Source: Diphasiastrum complanatum | Taxonomy: Eukaryota; Streptophyta; Lycopodiopsida; Lycopodiales; Lycopodiaceae | NCBI GenBank assembly: GCA_029204225.1 | Contig: CM055111.1 | Location: 3,395,246-3,459,245 of the forward strand | Length of the DNA stretch: 64,000 nt | Direction of reading: 5' to 3' | Part shown: positions 22,509 through 34,069 of the stretch, in pieces | How positions within the stretch are numbered: position 1 is the stretch's first letter | Layout: each line of letters begins with the position of its first letter | Made by a program: the position numbers and the translations under genes | Notes under the pieces: generated by a model | The model's database searches: none | Seen by the model: the letters and a program-made list of their open reading frames with translations, nothing else | Told to the model about the DNA's origin: nothing

Positions 22509-23864
22509 TTGTTGTTGAGGAAGAATGTAAATCCAGATGTGGATTTACGAGTGTCTACATCTCTTGCCCAACTTCTAAATATCGATTGAGAATATTGAGT
22601 TTGTCACTATCGACTGCTCCATAACAAATGCGTAATTCCATAGTAGCTCAAATGTATCTTATAACTATGATAAGAGCTTTCCAATGTGTAAGGCCAGGAT
22701 TGGTCATAAACTAAATTAAGGTACGGAGTGCTAAATCTATGTGTGGTCTAGTACAGATCATTGCGTATATAAGAGATCCTATTGTCGAATGATAAGGAAA
22801 CCCACGCATCTGCTCCATCTCTTCAATTGTCTAAGGATGTTGGTCTTTCGACAATTTAAGTCCCGGGTCGTAGATCGATACTATTGCTAAAAAGCAGCGC
22901 GTCGTCCACATACAAAGTGATAAAAATAAAAGAATGGGATATTAGAATTTGAAGTGCTTGGTTTATAGTCGTGATCGATAAGAAAAGTGTTGATTCTTTG
23001 AAAACCATGCTCTAGTAGATTGCTTCAAGCCATAAAGTGCTCTATGGAGTTTGCATACATGGTTCTTTCTGCCTTCGATAATATAACCTTCAAGCTATAT
23101 CATGAAGATATCTTCTTCGATAACTCCATTAAGATAGGCTGCTTGTACATCCATTTGATGTATCTCTAGATCGGCTACAACAACAAATAACAATAGAAGT
23201 CTGATCGAATTGTCAAAAGATTTTGAAAGTTTTCGATTGCTACTTAATAAAATAAACAATTGTTCTTCTGGAATATTTGTCAATGAAGGTAATGAAATAC
23301 TTTCATCTGAGCAATGATAGAGATTGCATTGGACCACATATATCTAAATGAACAACATCTAGAACATCTTTTGCGGCATACCTATGACTTGATCTAAAAG
23401 GAATCCTGTTTTGTTTTCCAAGGATGTTGCTATGACATACATGGAGGTCGACTTTGTTGGTTGGATAGTTGAGATCAAGTGTTAAGGATTGTCTAGACAT
23501 TTTCGACATATATGTGATAAAATTAAAAAAATGGAACTTAATTAGATCTATTTTAGATCAATAAGAGTGATTGGCAAATTGGATGATTAAAGATCAAGAC
23601 GAGCACTCAAAACTAGCTTTCATTGTCAATTACTACACTTCCAAGCAAGAACAATCAATATTAATGATCCTACGTCCTCACACATCCTCACACGTGTGAA
23701 AACCAACGAGTGTACAACTAACAAAGAAAATGATTACTAACAAGTTCTGCAACATTCACATTAAAATATCATGCATAAGAGATCAAGATTTGCTCCCAAA
23801 CCAATGCTCATCATTGGCATCAAAATGGATCCGTCATAGATCAAGTACACTATAGTGGATTTCT
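22301..23864. repeat. Dispersed duplication, copy 2 (partner 1734-4395)
   Basis: Same orientation as copy 1 and colinear apart from an internal deletion at about 23208 (1.1 kb missing). The left end is continuous with the full coiled-coil ORF here, so this locus looks closer to the source at that side and copy 1 is truncated. Confidence 0.85.
22720..23510 (-). pseudogene. Decayed copia pol, internally deleted copy
   Basis: The minus strand holds an integrase start with the zinc finger tail (GKQNRIPFRSSHRYAAKDVL; VVHLDICGPMQSLSLL), directly followed by an RT piece (IHQMDVQAAYLNGVIEEDIF) through a 1.1 kb deletion at about 23208. The RT end near 22900 is as decayed as in copy 1. Confidence 0.75.
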
Positions 23865-23908
23865 CATTGGATTTCCAGTTATCATAGGAGACCGACAAGT
23901 CTATTTCT

Positions 23909-24022
23909 CTGTGTGCAAGTCCCTAGTAACTATCCTCAGACAAGGAGAACTTTGTGTACAATTTACAATGTTAGCTATGTTCTCCTTGTCTGAGGATAGT
24001 TACTAGGGACTAGCACACAAAG
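23909..24022. repeat. 41 bp near-perfect hairpin
   Basis: Arms of about 41 bases (23910-23950 and 23979-24020, TCCCTAGTAACTATCCTCAG and its reverse complement within them) differ at one position and are separated by a 28 base loop. This is the size and shape of a plant miRNA precursor or of a tiny inverted-repeat element. It sits at the edge of the duplicated block and of copia E, outside any frame. Confidence 0.75.
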
Positions 24023-24239
24023 ATCATTTTTTGGAGATGGGCGTTTCTCTCAACAAATAAACTTTGAAAATTAAGCATTTTCAAGCAGACGACTGAGAAA
24101 CAATTGTTGCAACTTCTGGTTTAGTTTGATCACATCTGTTGAAATGAGAGTATGTTTTACTTCATTGGTGGATATAAATTGATTTGTATGAACAATACGA
24201 GATCATGTTTCCATTGAGTAAAGATTTTCTTCAGAGCAA

Positions 24240-24984
24240 AAGTGTAACAGACTAGCATATTTTTGTGCAGAAAGTTGTTCCAACGACATGTTTACTATAG
24301 TATCTCAAATTTCCAGTATTACATGCTAAATCAATTGATTGTGTTTTAATTTTGACCTTTTGTTCATAGTGACAGTAATTTGTAGACACAGGATCCTTTG
24401 TCAAATGTATAGTAGAAATGTTGTCCATGTATAACGTCAGTGGTTCATTGGTGTTGTCTCTTAGTCCATCTAGGAACTGTTTGAGCCATGTCAACTCATT
24501 AGCCATCATACTCTGCCTCACAAGAAGGTTGGACACTTATTGTCTGTTTCATGCTGATCCAAATGACAGGTGCATCTACTACGATGGTCTGCTGTGATGG
24601 TGTAGCTCCTAAGACGCTCTTGGAGTCACCTTTGATTGATGCCCAGCTCGCATCACTATAGGACTTCATCTGAAATCCCGCATCACCACAATAGCAATTG
24701 CAGGATCCTCTTGGCAATTTTCCAGTGTATGGGTCCTGGATTTATGTTGAACTGGCTCAATCTGAACATTGCATAAGCAATGTCTGGCCGCATATTGTCT
24801 GCCAAGTACATCAAAGAACCAATAAGCCTTCTTTAAAGCTTATGTTGCATTGCTTCTCATTTTGCATCATCTCTGGGACAGTCTTCATTTGTTAGTATTG
24901 TGCTAGAAATCATTGGAGTATTTACTCCCTTGCAATAAGCCATCTGAAAATCATAAAGGATTTTTTGAATGTATCTTGATTGGT
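24240..24984 (-). pseudogene. Ty1/copia E: RT end and RNase H
   Basis: The minus strand reads YLADNMRPDIAYAMFRLSQF, then SYSDASWASIKGDSKSVLG, VIWISMKQTISVQPSCEAEY and LYMDNISTIHLTKDPV. This is the end of RT and RNase H of Ty1/copia with the SDA and DN catalytic acids still visible. It belongs to the same lineage as B but is clearly diverged. It is separated from its integrase by an unrelated 414 base insert, and the RT palm is missing. Confidence 0.8.
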
Positions 24985-25398
24985 GTAGATATGTGATGCC
25001 ACAAAAATGTTTAAAATTGAATATCAACATAAATATGGCATGATATACTCGAAAATGAAGATATGAGCTGGTTAAGTATAAATCATGAAGAGGCCTTAGT
25101 CATTTTTCGGGAATATATCTCCTAAGTAGTTGCCTTGTAATTAAGGGCAAGACCTTTAAAAGGAAAAGACATTGCCTTGGATAACCTTTACTAGGTCATT
25201 CATACAAAATGACTAGATACGAAAAGACATGTTAAACTAGAGTAGCTTTAACTCATAGTTAAGTATACCTCCTATGGTATAGTTGAACGTATTTTCAGTC
25301 TAATTGTTAACTAGACCCTTTCGCGGAAGCGACGCACCTATTGTTTAAGAGGTCTGTTTGTTCGTCCCGTAGAACATATATAGAACTCACACTTCAGT
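24985..25398. other. Unrelated insert within copia E
   Basis: The sequence replaces the RT palm of E. It contains 'ctaagtagttgccttgtaattaag' and 'ccctttcgcggaagcgacg', has no long frame and no match elsewhere in the window that I could see. Clear inverted ends are not visible. Confidence 0.4.
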
Positions 25399-27005
25399 AC
25401 GTGAGCCAGATTTGGCTTTTTGCCCCACCACACCTCATGTGGAGTAGTGTGAGGAATGTTTGATTTGTCTGTCCTGTTCTGCAGGTCGGTGACCGTAGCT
25501 ACTGCTTCAGCCCATAAAGATCTTGATGCCTTTGATTAGGCCATCATGCATCTTGTTGCTTCCATGAGAGTCATGTTCTTCCTCTCAGCAACACCATTGT
25601 GTTGCAGTGTATATGCTGTAGTCTTCATGTGAAGGATGTCGCAGCTGCTACCGAAATCAGCAAATTGGTTGGAGATGTATTCTCCACCTCTGTCTATTCA
25701 TATCTGCTTGACTTTCTTTTCTGTCCACTTCTCAGCCCAATTCACATATTCTGTAAATTTCTCAAGAGCTTTTGATTGTTGTGGATGAAGTAGACAACAT
25801 CAAACTTACTGAAATCATCAATGAAGGTGATGTAGTACCGTGAGCCTCCTACAGAAACCACATCAAAGGGTCCGCAGATGTCCAAATGTATCAACTCCAG
25901 GAGTTCTGTTGCTCTGAAGGAGTCCTTTGTAAAGGGTGTATGGGACATCTTGCCTTTTTGGCATCCATCGCAGGATGTTTCACTAGTTGCATCTTTGATG
26001 CAAACACCGGTGAATGCATCGTGTTGGCTAGTTTTATACAAGGCTAACGTGTTCATATGACATGGTCTCCTATGACATAGAATGCCCATAGGCTCATGGA
26101 TTTGATGAGCTTGCTCTTTAGGTAGGCGTACCTTTAGATGATACAGGTTGCCTTTCCGTCTGTCTTGCATGACGAGGGTACTGGTGTTGGCATCAACCAC
26201 ATTGCATGCCTCATCTGTGAATGTCACACGCATGCCTACATCTACTATCCTTGCAGCAAATAGTAGATCCTCTATAATGTAGGCATGTACAAGACATTGT
26301 CTAGCCTTCTGTCTCTTCCATTGGTGTTCAACCATAGCACTCCAATTCCGCTCACTTCGTGTCGCGATCCATCTCCCAGAATGATGTATCTGGAAGAGTC
26401 TGTTTGCAGAAAGTCAGCTACATGTGTCTCGTTGTCACAAAATCTGACTTAGTGCTTGAGTCAAGAACGACATCTTGAACATCGGCTTGAGATGTAGCAC
26501 AAACATTTGTACACAAGTAGGCAGACGGATTGCGGTTGGCTCGTTCTTCACCCATATTTTAGGATTTTGGCTCCTCCACATATAATGAGTTGTTGGAGCT
26601 CTCCTTTCTTCCTTCTGCCTTCTTGTTTCTTGGATTCTGATAACAATCCATGGCAGCATAACCCTTCTTGTGACAATGTACACACTCAATCTTCGGATTT
26701 AGCCAACATTTATCTACAATGTGGCCGCCACGTCTGCATCTGACGCAGGTTTTCTTCTCACTGCCTTGTTGCTTGTTCTTGCTCCTACCTTTCGATTTTT
26801 TTTTTTGATCTCCATCTCTCTGCTGGTTCTGATCTCCCCTTTGGGTTGACTCCCTCTTAGGTTGAGGCTTCTTTTTTGGCTAATCTCTATTGTTATAGAG
26901 AGCCTGATCAGATTCGTTCTTGTTATCATAGTGCTGTTGAGCCTCCACCTCTTCTTTGATGTCAATGATAGCCTTTTCGAAGGTCATGTCAGGATCTTTG
27001 GCCAG
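25399..27005 (-). pseudogene. Ty1/copia E: gag end, protease region, integrase
   Basis: From 27005 downward: gag C-terminus (DLTFEKAI-like; KPASDADVAATL frame), two zinc knuckles in broken frames near 26760-26640, protease region, pre-integrase and zinc finger (CDGCQKGKMSHTPF), integrase (LIHLDICGPFDVVSVGG; YYITFIDDFSKFDVVYF) and integrase end (WAEAVATVTDLQNRTDKS-like, near 25500). The pre-integrase HxxxH reads CHRRPCHMN. The head of gag is cut at 27005, where a plus-strand B copy begins. Confidence 0.8.
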
Positions 27006-27009
27006 TAAG

Positions 27010-30000
27010 GTCTAGGTAGTCTAGAATGATATTTCAGATGAAATCATGCAGTCAGATCATGTTGCTCGAAGATCAGCTGACAAACCTACAGTGGGATGGT
27101 AAAGACCTCACTTCCCTCATTAGGAAGATGAAGGATCTATTTCCTTCACTACACAACTTTGGAACAGAAAATGCAGTATCAGTAGAGAAGCAGCTCACTT
27201 ATCTGTTGAGAGCTTTACTAAGATCCTTCTAGATAACCAGAACGCTGCTAGCAAAAGATCCTACTATGACACTCGAAAAGGTTGTTGTCGATATTCGAAA
27301 AGAAGTTAAAGCTAGAGAGCACCTTGATCACAAGGATGCTTCTGACCAAGCCCTCTACAGCAACAAGGATAAGACAAAGAAGCAATTCAAGCCTAAGAGG
27401 GAGTCAGATCGGATGCAGGATCGAGATCAGCAAGCAAAAGGAGCCAGCAAAGGCAAATGGAAGAACAAAGGAAGGTCGAAATAGTAGAGTGGATACAAGT
27501 AGACATGCGTGAGATGCAAACGTGAAGGACATACTGTCGACTTGTGTTGGCTCAATCCAAAAATTGAGTGTATCCATTGTCATAAGAAGGGTCATGCAGC
27601 CATGGACTACCACCAAAACCCAAGAAACAAACAAGCTCAAAGCAGACAGGAGAACAATAATAGTTCGTCCTATGTCGAGGAGCCAGAGAGCTCAAAGATG
27701 GACGAACAAAGATCAAATCACATAAATTCGACTGCCTACATCTATGCATACATGTGTGCAGTATCAACACCTGACACACAGGAGGTAATTCTTGATTCAG
27801 GAGCTACCTCACACTTCATTACATCAAGATGGATCATGTCTGATTTCCGAAGTGCAGATCCATCAAGATTTATCATTCTTGGAGATGGATCAAAGCATCA
27901 AGTGAATGGTATTGGTTCACTATGGCTCAACACTAATGGTAGAGACAGACGACTCGAAGATGTTCTGTTCGTGCCTACGCTGCAGCAGGACTTGCTACCA
28001 GTGGCAAGAATAGTTGATGCAGGGATGCGTGTAATGTTCTCAGACGAAGCACGCAATGTTGTTGATGTAAGTACCAGTACACTTATCACTCAAGGTAGAA
28101 GAAAAGCCAACCTGTATCACTTGAAGGTACGCCTACCTGTAGATCAAGTGCATCAAACTCATGATGATTCGCCAGATACTCTATGGCACAAGAGACTATG
28201 CCATATGAATTCAATGGCACTATATCAAGCAAGCCATCATGGAGCAATCACAGGGGTGAGCATCTCGAATGCAACCAATTCGATGACCTGTGATCCATGT
28301 ATGAAGGGTAAGATGTCATGTACTTCTTTTGTCAAAGACTCCTACAGAACTACAAAGATTCTGGAGCTTGTACATTCAGACATCTGTGGACCTTTCAGCG
28401 TGATCTCAGTAGGAGGCTCAAAGTATTATATACTCTAATGGAATCTGCCAGGGCATGATGGCCTATTCAAATGCTCCAAGAGTGTTGTGGGCTGAAGAAG
28501 TAGCTACAACTGCTTACATTCAGAACATGATTGGAAAATCTAGTGTTCCTCACACGACACCACATGAATTATGGTGGGGTAGAGAACCCAATTTGACTCA
28601 CATCCGAATCTTTGGTTGTGCAGCTTATGCACATGTTCCTGATAAGCTTCGAAAGAAACTTGATGAGAAAGCAGAACAAGGATATCTTGTAGGATATGAC
28701 AATCATTTGTCATACTATAGAGTCTATATGCCAGAGACAAACACAATGAAGACAGTCAAAGATGTCAAATTTGATGAGAGCAGAACAATGGCCAACGGTG
28801 ATCCTGTCAGTTATGAAGTTTTTGCAAGACAATACTATGATCTACCAACTATGACAGAGGGAGCAGAGGATGAACACTCAGACAAAGATGTTTGAGTCGC
28901 ACCTCATTTGAGTGAAGAATCAGACGAAGAAAGATTCGCAAGCTAGACTACTACTATAATACCTGTAAACCAAAATGGTTTCGGACCTAGCAGAGCAGAT
29001 AAAGGCAGTTCTATAAGGATCTCCTAGAAGATCAACAAGAGAACAAAGAGCGCCAACAAGATTTGTGCCAAGCAGCTCAGCTTCTACATCAAAAGAGTTT
29101 TGTGGATTCAGTGGAGAACCACAAACATTCGAAGAAGCAATTGAATGTCCAGAGAAGGACAAATGGATCCAAGCCATGAATGAGGAGATGGAATCCATGA
29201 GGAAGAATCAGGTCTGGATGTTGCAACCATTAATATACAAGCGAAAGACTGTAAAATGCAAGTGGGTATACAAGCTGAAGTATGGACCAAATGGAGATAT
29301 TTCTAAGTATAAAGCTAGACTTGTAGCGAAGGGATTTTCTCAAAGGTATGTTATTGACTATGTTGAGACCTTCTCTTTTGTCGTGAAACGTTCATCTCTA
29401 CGTCTATTGTTTGCATATGCAGCTGCTTATGATCTAAGGATTCACGTCAAGGAGGAGAAAACAATGTTCTTGCATGGTGAGCTAGATGAAGAGGTCTACA
29501 TGGATTAACCACCAAGCTACATTTCAAATTCACTTTTCACTTATGCATGTAGAATGCACAGGAGTATCTAGGGTCTGAATCAATCAGTGCGACAATGGTA
29601 TAAGAAGAAAGATTAAGCCTGAAATCCTTGGGATTCAAGCCACTAATGGCTGATTCCAATTTTTATGTAAGAATTATAGATGGGAAGATTATCATTGTAG
29701 CTGTATAAGTGGACGACACTTTGATATTCTGCAAAAGTGCAAAACTTATTGCTGAGATGAAGTATGACATCTCAAAACATTTTGAGATTGCAGAACTGGG
29801 AAAAGCCAAATGTTATCTTGGCTTGCAGGTTGACAGGACTATGAGGGAGGTAAATTATACCTTCATTAGTCCAGATATACCTAGAAAATCCTACAAGATT
29901 TCGGGATGCTGAGTTGCAAAAGAACAAATACTCCAATGCTTGCAGGAACAGTCGTGACGAATGAAGACTATTCGAAGACTTAAGAAAAAAGAGAATTGAT

Positions 30001-30727
30001 GCATCTTACACCATACAGGAAGCTGATCGGATCGCTGATGTACCTTATAACACATGTCCTGACATTGCTTATGCCATGTTCAGGATAAGCCAATTCTATA
30101 CGAATCTAGGCTCAACTCATTATAAGATTGCAAAACAAATTTTGCAATACCTTCAATTAATGAAAGATTTTTTTTTTGTGTTATTCTCGTGATGTAGGGT
30201 TCCAGATGCATTCCTACAGTGATGCTAGCTGGGCATCTCTCAAGGACAATTGCAAAAGTGTCTCAAGAGGATACATCATCACGTCAGGAGCAGCCATTCT
30301 CTGGGTCAGCAAGAAGCGATTGTGGCTCAATCATCCTACGAAGTAGAGTACATTGCAGCAACAAAGATGGCTAATGAAATCATTTGGCTCAAACAATTTC
30401 TTGACGAACTGGGTGAAACAAGAAATGAGCCTTTGATTTTGTAGATGGACAATACATCTGACAAAGGATCTTGTGTTTCACTCAAAAACAAAACACATCG
30501 CAATCAAGTATCACTTGATAAGGGATCTGATCGAGAAAAAGATACTGCAGACTATTTTCATTGGAACAAAGGAAATGGTGGCTAACATTTTTACAAAGGC
30601 CTTAGACAAATGTTTGTTCAAGAAACAGAGGAGTAGTCTTGGAGTCATCAAGCTACCATGCTTTAAGAGAGAGCTGAAGAAACAAAACGTTTCTATTATC
30701 AAAGCTTTGCTAGCTTTCAGCTCTTAG
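27010..30727 (+). pseudogene. Ty1/copia B polyprotein, right copy (gag to RNase H)
   Basis: Order: gag (LLEDQLTNLQWDGKDLTSL; AVSVEKQLTYLLRALLRS), double zinc knuckle CVRCKREGHTVDLC and CIHCHKKGHAAMDY (last Cys lost), protease VILDSGATSHFIT with intact DSG, LEDVLFVPTLQQDLLPV, pre-integrase LWHKRLCHMNSMALYQ, zinc finger CDPCMKGKM, integrase LVHSDICGPF, then a deletion at about 28436 that removes the integrase core, WAEEVATTAYIQNM, RT (WIQAMNEEMESMRKNQVW; FLHGELDEEVYMD; VDDTLIF) and RNase H to about 30727. At least six stops or frameshifts are present. The part upstream of 27651 lies outside the inverted repeat. Confidence 0.88.
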
Positions 30728-30982
30728 TTTGACGAAAAGACACAAAGCAAAAATGTTCGCGAACATCCTGACGAAAAGACACGAACGTGAAATGTTTGTG
30801 AAAGAAAAATGTTCGTGATACAATAGGAGAAAGTTAGACGATGTGAAAGTCAAACGACTCGAAGCGACAGAAAAATCTTTCGGACATCTTTTGACCTTCA
30901 AGCTCCAAAGGATCATGAAGATCATGCAAGTACCATGAAGTACAAAAAATCCTAATCTGATATGATGACGTCAGAGGAAGAA
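30728..30982 (+). other. 3' untranslated part and purine tract of copia B
   Basis: Non-coding sequence with direct repeats of 'acgaaaagacacgaa' type. It ends in the purine-rich AGAGGAAGAA directly before the LTR start at 30983. Confidence 0.6.
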
Positions 30983-32018
30983 TGTTAGGACGGGCCTAAT
31001 CCACCTCTCTTGTAATCCATGATTAGTGATAGATTGTTTAATATATCTAATCAGATATGCTACTCTGAATGTAAGCAATTACTAGATGTATAAAATACAT
31101 ACAGTAGTAGATAGAAAATATACTAAATAGAAGTCTGCCTATGAGCGAGACAATTTTGTAAGCAGAATCTAAAGAGATCCAAGAAGTCTGCTAGTAAGCG
31201 AGACACTACTCGTGAGAGAACACTATTCTCTCTCACGCCAATGCATTGTGTGGGTCTGTCATACAACCCTCAAAATCAAGAGGATCAATAGATGATACTA
31301 TAGCTATTATGCACATATCACTCTCAATTTTGTCTGATCTTGAATGAACTACTGTCTACTATCGCATGTGTATCTCACTCACTTGTTTTATCAATTTCGC
31401 ACATTGGTTCAGTTTTGTTGAATGTTGTATTAATCTATAACGTAGATCAGCAGTGCCTGTCTACTTTCTAGAGGATTGTAGGAATGATATAGCATACAGG
31501 ATCTTACACCATATAGGAAGCTGATTGGATCGCTGATGTACCTTGTAGATAACACACGTCCTGACATTGCTTATGTCGTGTTCAAGATAAGCCAATTCTA
31601 TACGAATCTAGGCTCAAGTCATTGAAAGATTGCGAAACAAATTTTGCAATACCTTCAATTAACGAAAGATTTTTTTTTTGTGCTATTCTCGTGATGCAGG
31701 GTTCCAGATGCATTCCTACAGTGATGCTAGCTGGGCATCTCTCAAGGACGACTGAAAAAGTGTCTCAGGAGGATAAACCATCACGTCAGGAGCAGCCATT
31801 CTCTGGTTCAGCAAGAAGCAAACCATTTTGACTCAGTCATCCTACGAAGTAGAGTACATTGCAGCAACAAAGATGGTTAATGAAATCATTTGGCATGTCA
31901 ATATCAAACTCGTTCAAGTTTCACTTCGTTTCGCCTAGTTTTGCTTCGTTTTGTTTCGTTTTGTTTCAGAGCTTGATTGATATTTGCAATTTGCGTTCCA
32001 TCATTATTTTTTGCATCA
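30983..32018 (+). repeat. 3' LTR of copia B (right arm), with insert
   Basis: The LTR starts TGTTAGGACGGGCC and ends TTTTTTGCATCA. It contains AATCAG-rich U3 sequence and the polypyrimidine-like run 'ttcgttttgtttcgttttgtttc'. About 390 bases at 31501-31890 are a foreign RNase H segment. It is inserted in the gag of copia A, whose frame resumes at 32019. Confidence 0.8.
31501..31890 (+). repeat. Second copy of B RNase H segment inside the B LTR
   Basis: The sequence matches 30003-30392 nearly base for base ('atcttacaccata', then 'ggttccagatgcattcctac', then 'gaaatcatttggc'). It carries the RNase H blocks HSYSDASWASLKDD and SYEVEYIAATKMVNE. The left arm has no such segment. Confidence 0.85.
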
Positions 32019-32645
32019 CTTTACACTCAAGATGTGAAATGGTGATTCACTTCAAAATCACGTTAACCAGTTTAACAATCTCTTACAATAGATGGCAAAT
32101 GTCAAATCAACCATTGACGATCAAGACGCAATTATGAAATTGCTATCAAGCTTGCCTTCTACATATGAAAACTAGGTGATGATCATATCGACACACTCAG
32201 ATTTAACTCTCACTAGAGTTATCACTATATTGTTGCAGGAAGATAATCGAAGAAGTCAAGACACCTCTTCGACTTCATCATGTCATGCTCTATATGTCAA
32301 TAAAGGTTCTAAGCCACAGAAGATAAAAAGCCCTAAGCAGTCGACATCAAATCAGAAGCCGACTTAGAGTCAAGAGCAATTATCAAATCCACAGTCAAAG
32401 AAGAAGAAGTTCTATAAGTAAGTAGAATTATTGATTTAGGTCATAGGATAGAGTTTGAGTCTGATCAGTACCGAATTATCGATAGGACAAGTAAGATCCT
32501 TGCACACAGCAAGAGGCATGCATACTTATATAGACTGACTCATTGTTATTCCGATAGAAGTCAAGCCTTGAAGACCTCTGTTCTTGTCAATAAGGCATTA
32601 CTTTGGCATTATAGATTAGGACACTTGAATCATACATCTTGTTAG
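32019..32645 (+). pseudogene. Ty1/copia A: gag C-terminus and pre-integrase (right copy)
   Basis: The frame resumes after the B LTR: NGDSLQNHVNQFNNLLQ, DDQDAIMKLLSSLPSTYEN, LTLTRVITILLQED, then a basic linker. A deletion at about 32420 removes the zinc knuckle to protease part. The frame then reads VEFESDQYRIIDRTSK-like and LWHYRLGHLNHTSC, ending at 32642. It matches the left copy at 10806-11830. Confidence 0.75.
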
Positions 32646-32805
32646 ATTTGACAATTTTCACCTTGATTAGGTTATTCGCTTGATATCTATGTGGATCCAC
32701 ACGTGTGGTGACCTATCCACATGTGTGAAAATGCATGTGCAAAGTTCAGATCCATTATACATAGCTTTCATATGAGACAAATTCCAAATCTCCTATTTTC
32801 TAAGA
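32646..32805 (+). repeat. LTR-like sequence
   Basis: It contains ccacacgtgtgg and ccacatgtgtg palindromic motifs like the LTR-like ends at 39824-40345 and 63363-64000. It is interrupted by the TIR of element M at 32806. Confidence 0.4.
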
Positions 32806-32836
32806 GGCTAAAAGCATGGTTTGGTGGTGGACTTTA

Positions 32837-33394
32837 TGTCATGTGCTGCATGTAATTAGCCCATGAGACTAATGAATTTCCAAATATAGCCATGGAGCCA
32901 AATTAGATTAGAACTAGTCAATAGGACAGTTAATAAAGTGGTTCGAACAACCTCGCTAGAATTGAGAATAGCGGAATTGTAATAATGGTTGTAAGGCCCA
33001 ATTTAGCTAGATAAGGACCCAAACTTATAGTAGAGGCACAAATGACCACTATAAATAGCCGAGGTCATGTTAAATTTGGAGGCTTTTGTTCATTTTGTAA
33101 TTTTGAGTTTTAAGAGATCTTGGAGCTTCTCTTGGAGAGCTTTCTTGATGGAGAAAATGGCTCATGTGCCTAAAGTCACATGAGAGCTATGATCATGCTC
33201 TAGAGTCAGGCCCTATCTTGTGAATGATCAATAATCATGAATAAAGATACCTTACTTTGTCTATTTTGGTGAAGTTTTGCTACTTTTAGCTATCTTCTTG
33301 ATTTTTGACTAGTTTCTTGATTTCTTGCATTTCCATAGTAATTTGATGTTTAATGAATGGATTAGATGTTTGAATTCTAAGGTTGGCACATGAA
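32837..33394 (+). repeat. 5' LTR of R (right copy)
   Basis: It begins TGTCATGTGCTGC and ends GGCACATGA (final CA mutated). A TATA box CTATAAATAGC lies at about 33045-33055 and an AATAAA signal at about 33239-33244, so the U3, R and U5 parts can be guessed. Confidence 0.9.
33045..33055 (+). promoter_or_regulatory. LTR core promoter (TATA box)
   Basis: CTATAAATAGC is a strong TATA box in the middle of the 558 base LTR. The same position in the 3' LTR has CTACAAATAGC, a decayed form. Confidence 0.65.
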
Positions 33395-33399
33395 AAGTT

Positions 33400-33411
33400 T
33401 GGTATCAGAGC
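33400..33411 (+). other. Primer binding site of R (tRNA-Met)
   Basis: An intact TGGTATCAGAGC lies five bases after the LTR end. Confidence 0.9.
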
Positions 33412-33962
33412 ATTAGATCCTTTCTCCATCAGATTTGGTGGCTTTTGTTAAATTTGGCTGAGTTTCTTGTTTAAGCTTTCTTGATTTTTCAATTTCCAGC
33501 AAGCTTTGATTCAGTTATTGACTATCTAATTCTAGTTTTTTGTGTAGTTTCTTGTGTAGATCAATAGATCTCTCTTTAAGCTTTCTGGAGGTACTGAGAT
33601 TTCCTGATTTGGAGCTATAATGGCCAAGTTATGGCCATTTTAGTGTTTTCTTTTCAATTTTAGCTATTTGTAGCTTTTTGCAGTCTGTTTTTCCCATTTT
33701 TGGCTGAATTTTTGTCCAAACTTTCTAACTGTAATTTTGTAAGATTGTAGATCTCACTCTTAGCTTGAATCTAAGCCACTTTGCAGCCAATTTGGTTGAA
33801 CATTGAGGGAGATATGACAAATCTTGTGGAAGAGGTCAAATTCTAATTTGAGTAGAGAATTTGGGAGAGAAGCACTTCAATTCTTCATTCTTGAAGTTTT
33901 ACTTCCTTGTAAATTTTTTCCCATTTCTTCATTTTGAAGATTTTGCCAACTCAGTTAAAAAA
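33412..33962 (+). other. Leader of R, non-coding
   Basis: AT-rich with repeated 'agctttctggaggtactgag'-like and 'ttagctatttgtagc' phrases. No long frame on either strand. The mirror sequence is at 9490-10040. Confidence 0.5.
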
Positions 33963-34018
33963 ATTCAGCCCTAACCCTAAAGGCCTAACCTAACCTACCC
34001 TAACCCTAAAGCCACAAC
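33963..34018 (-). repeat. Interstitial telomere-like repeat (right copy)
   Basis: Degenerate CCCTAAA/CCCTAA/CCTAA units, the mirror of 9432-9486, at the downstream edge of the ISWI fragment. Confidence 0.6.
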
Positions 34019-34069
34019 CTAAATCTACTCTCTCTTCAAGCTAGTTCTCTCTCTCCACGCCATCATTCG

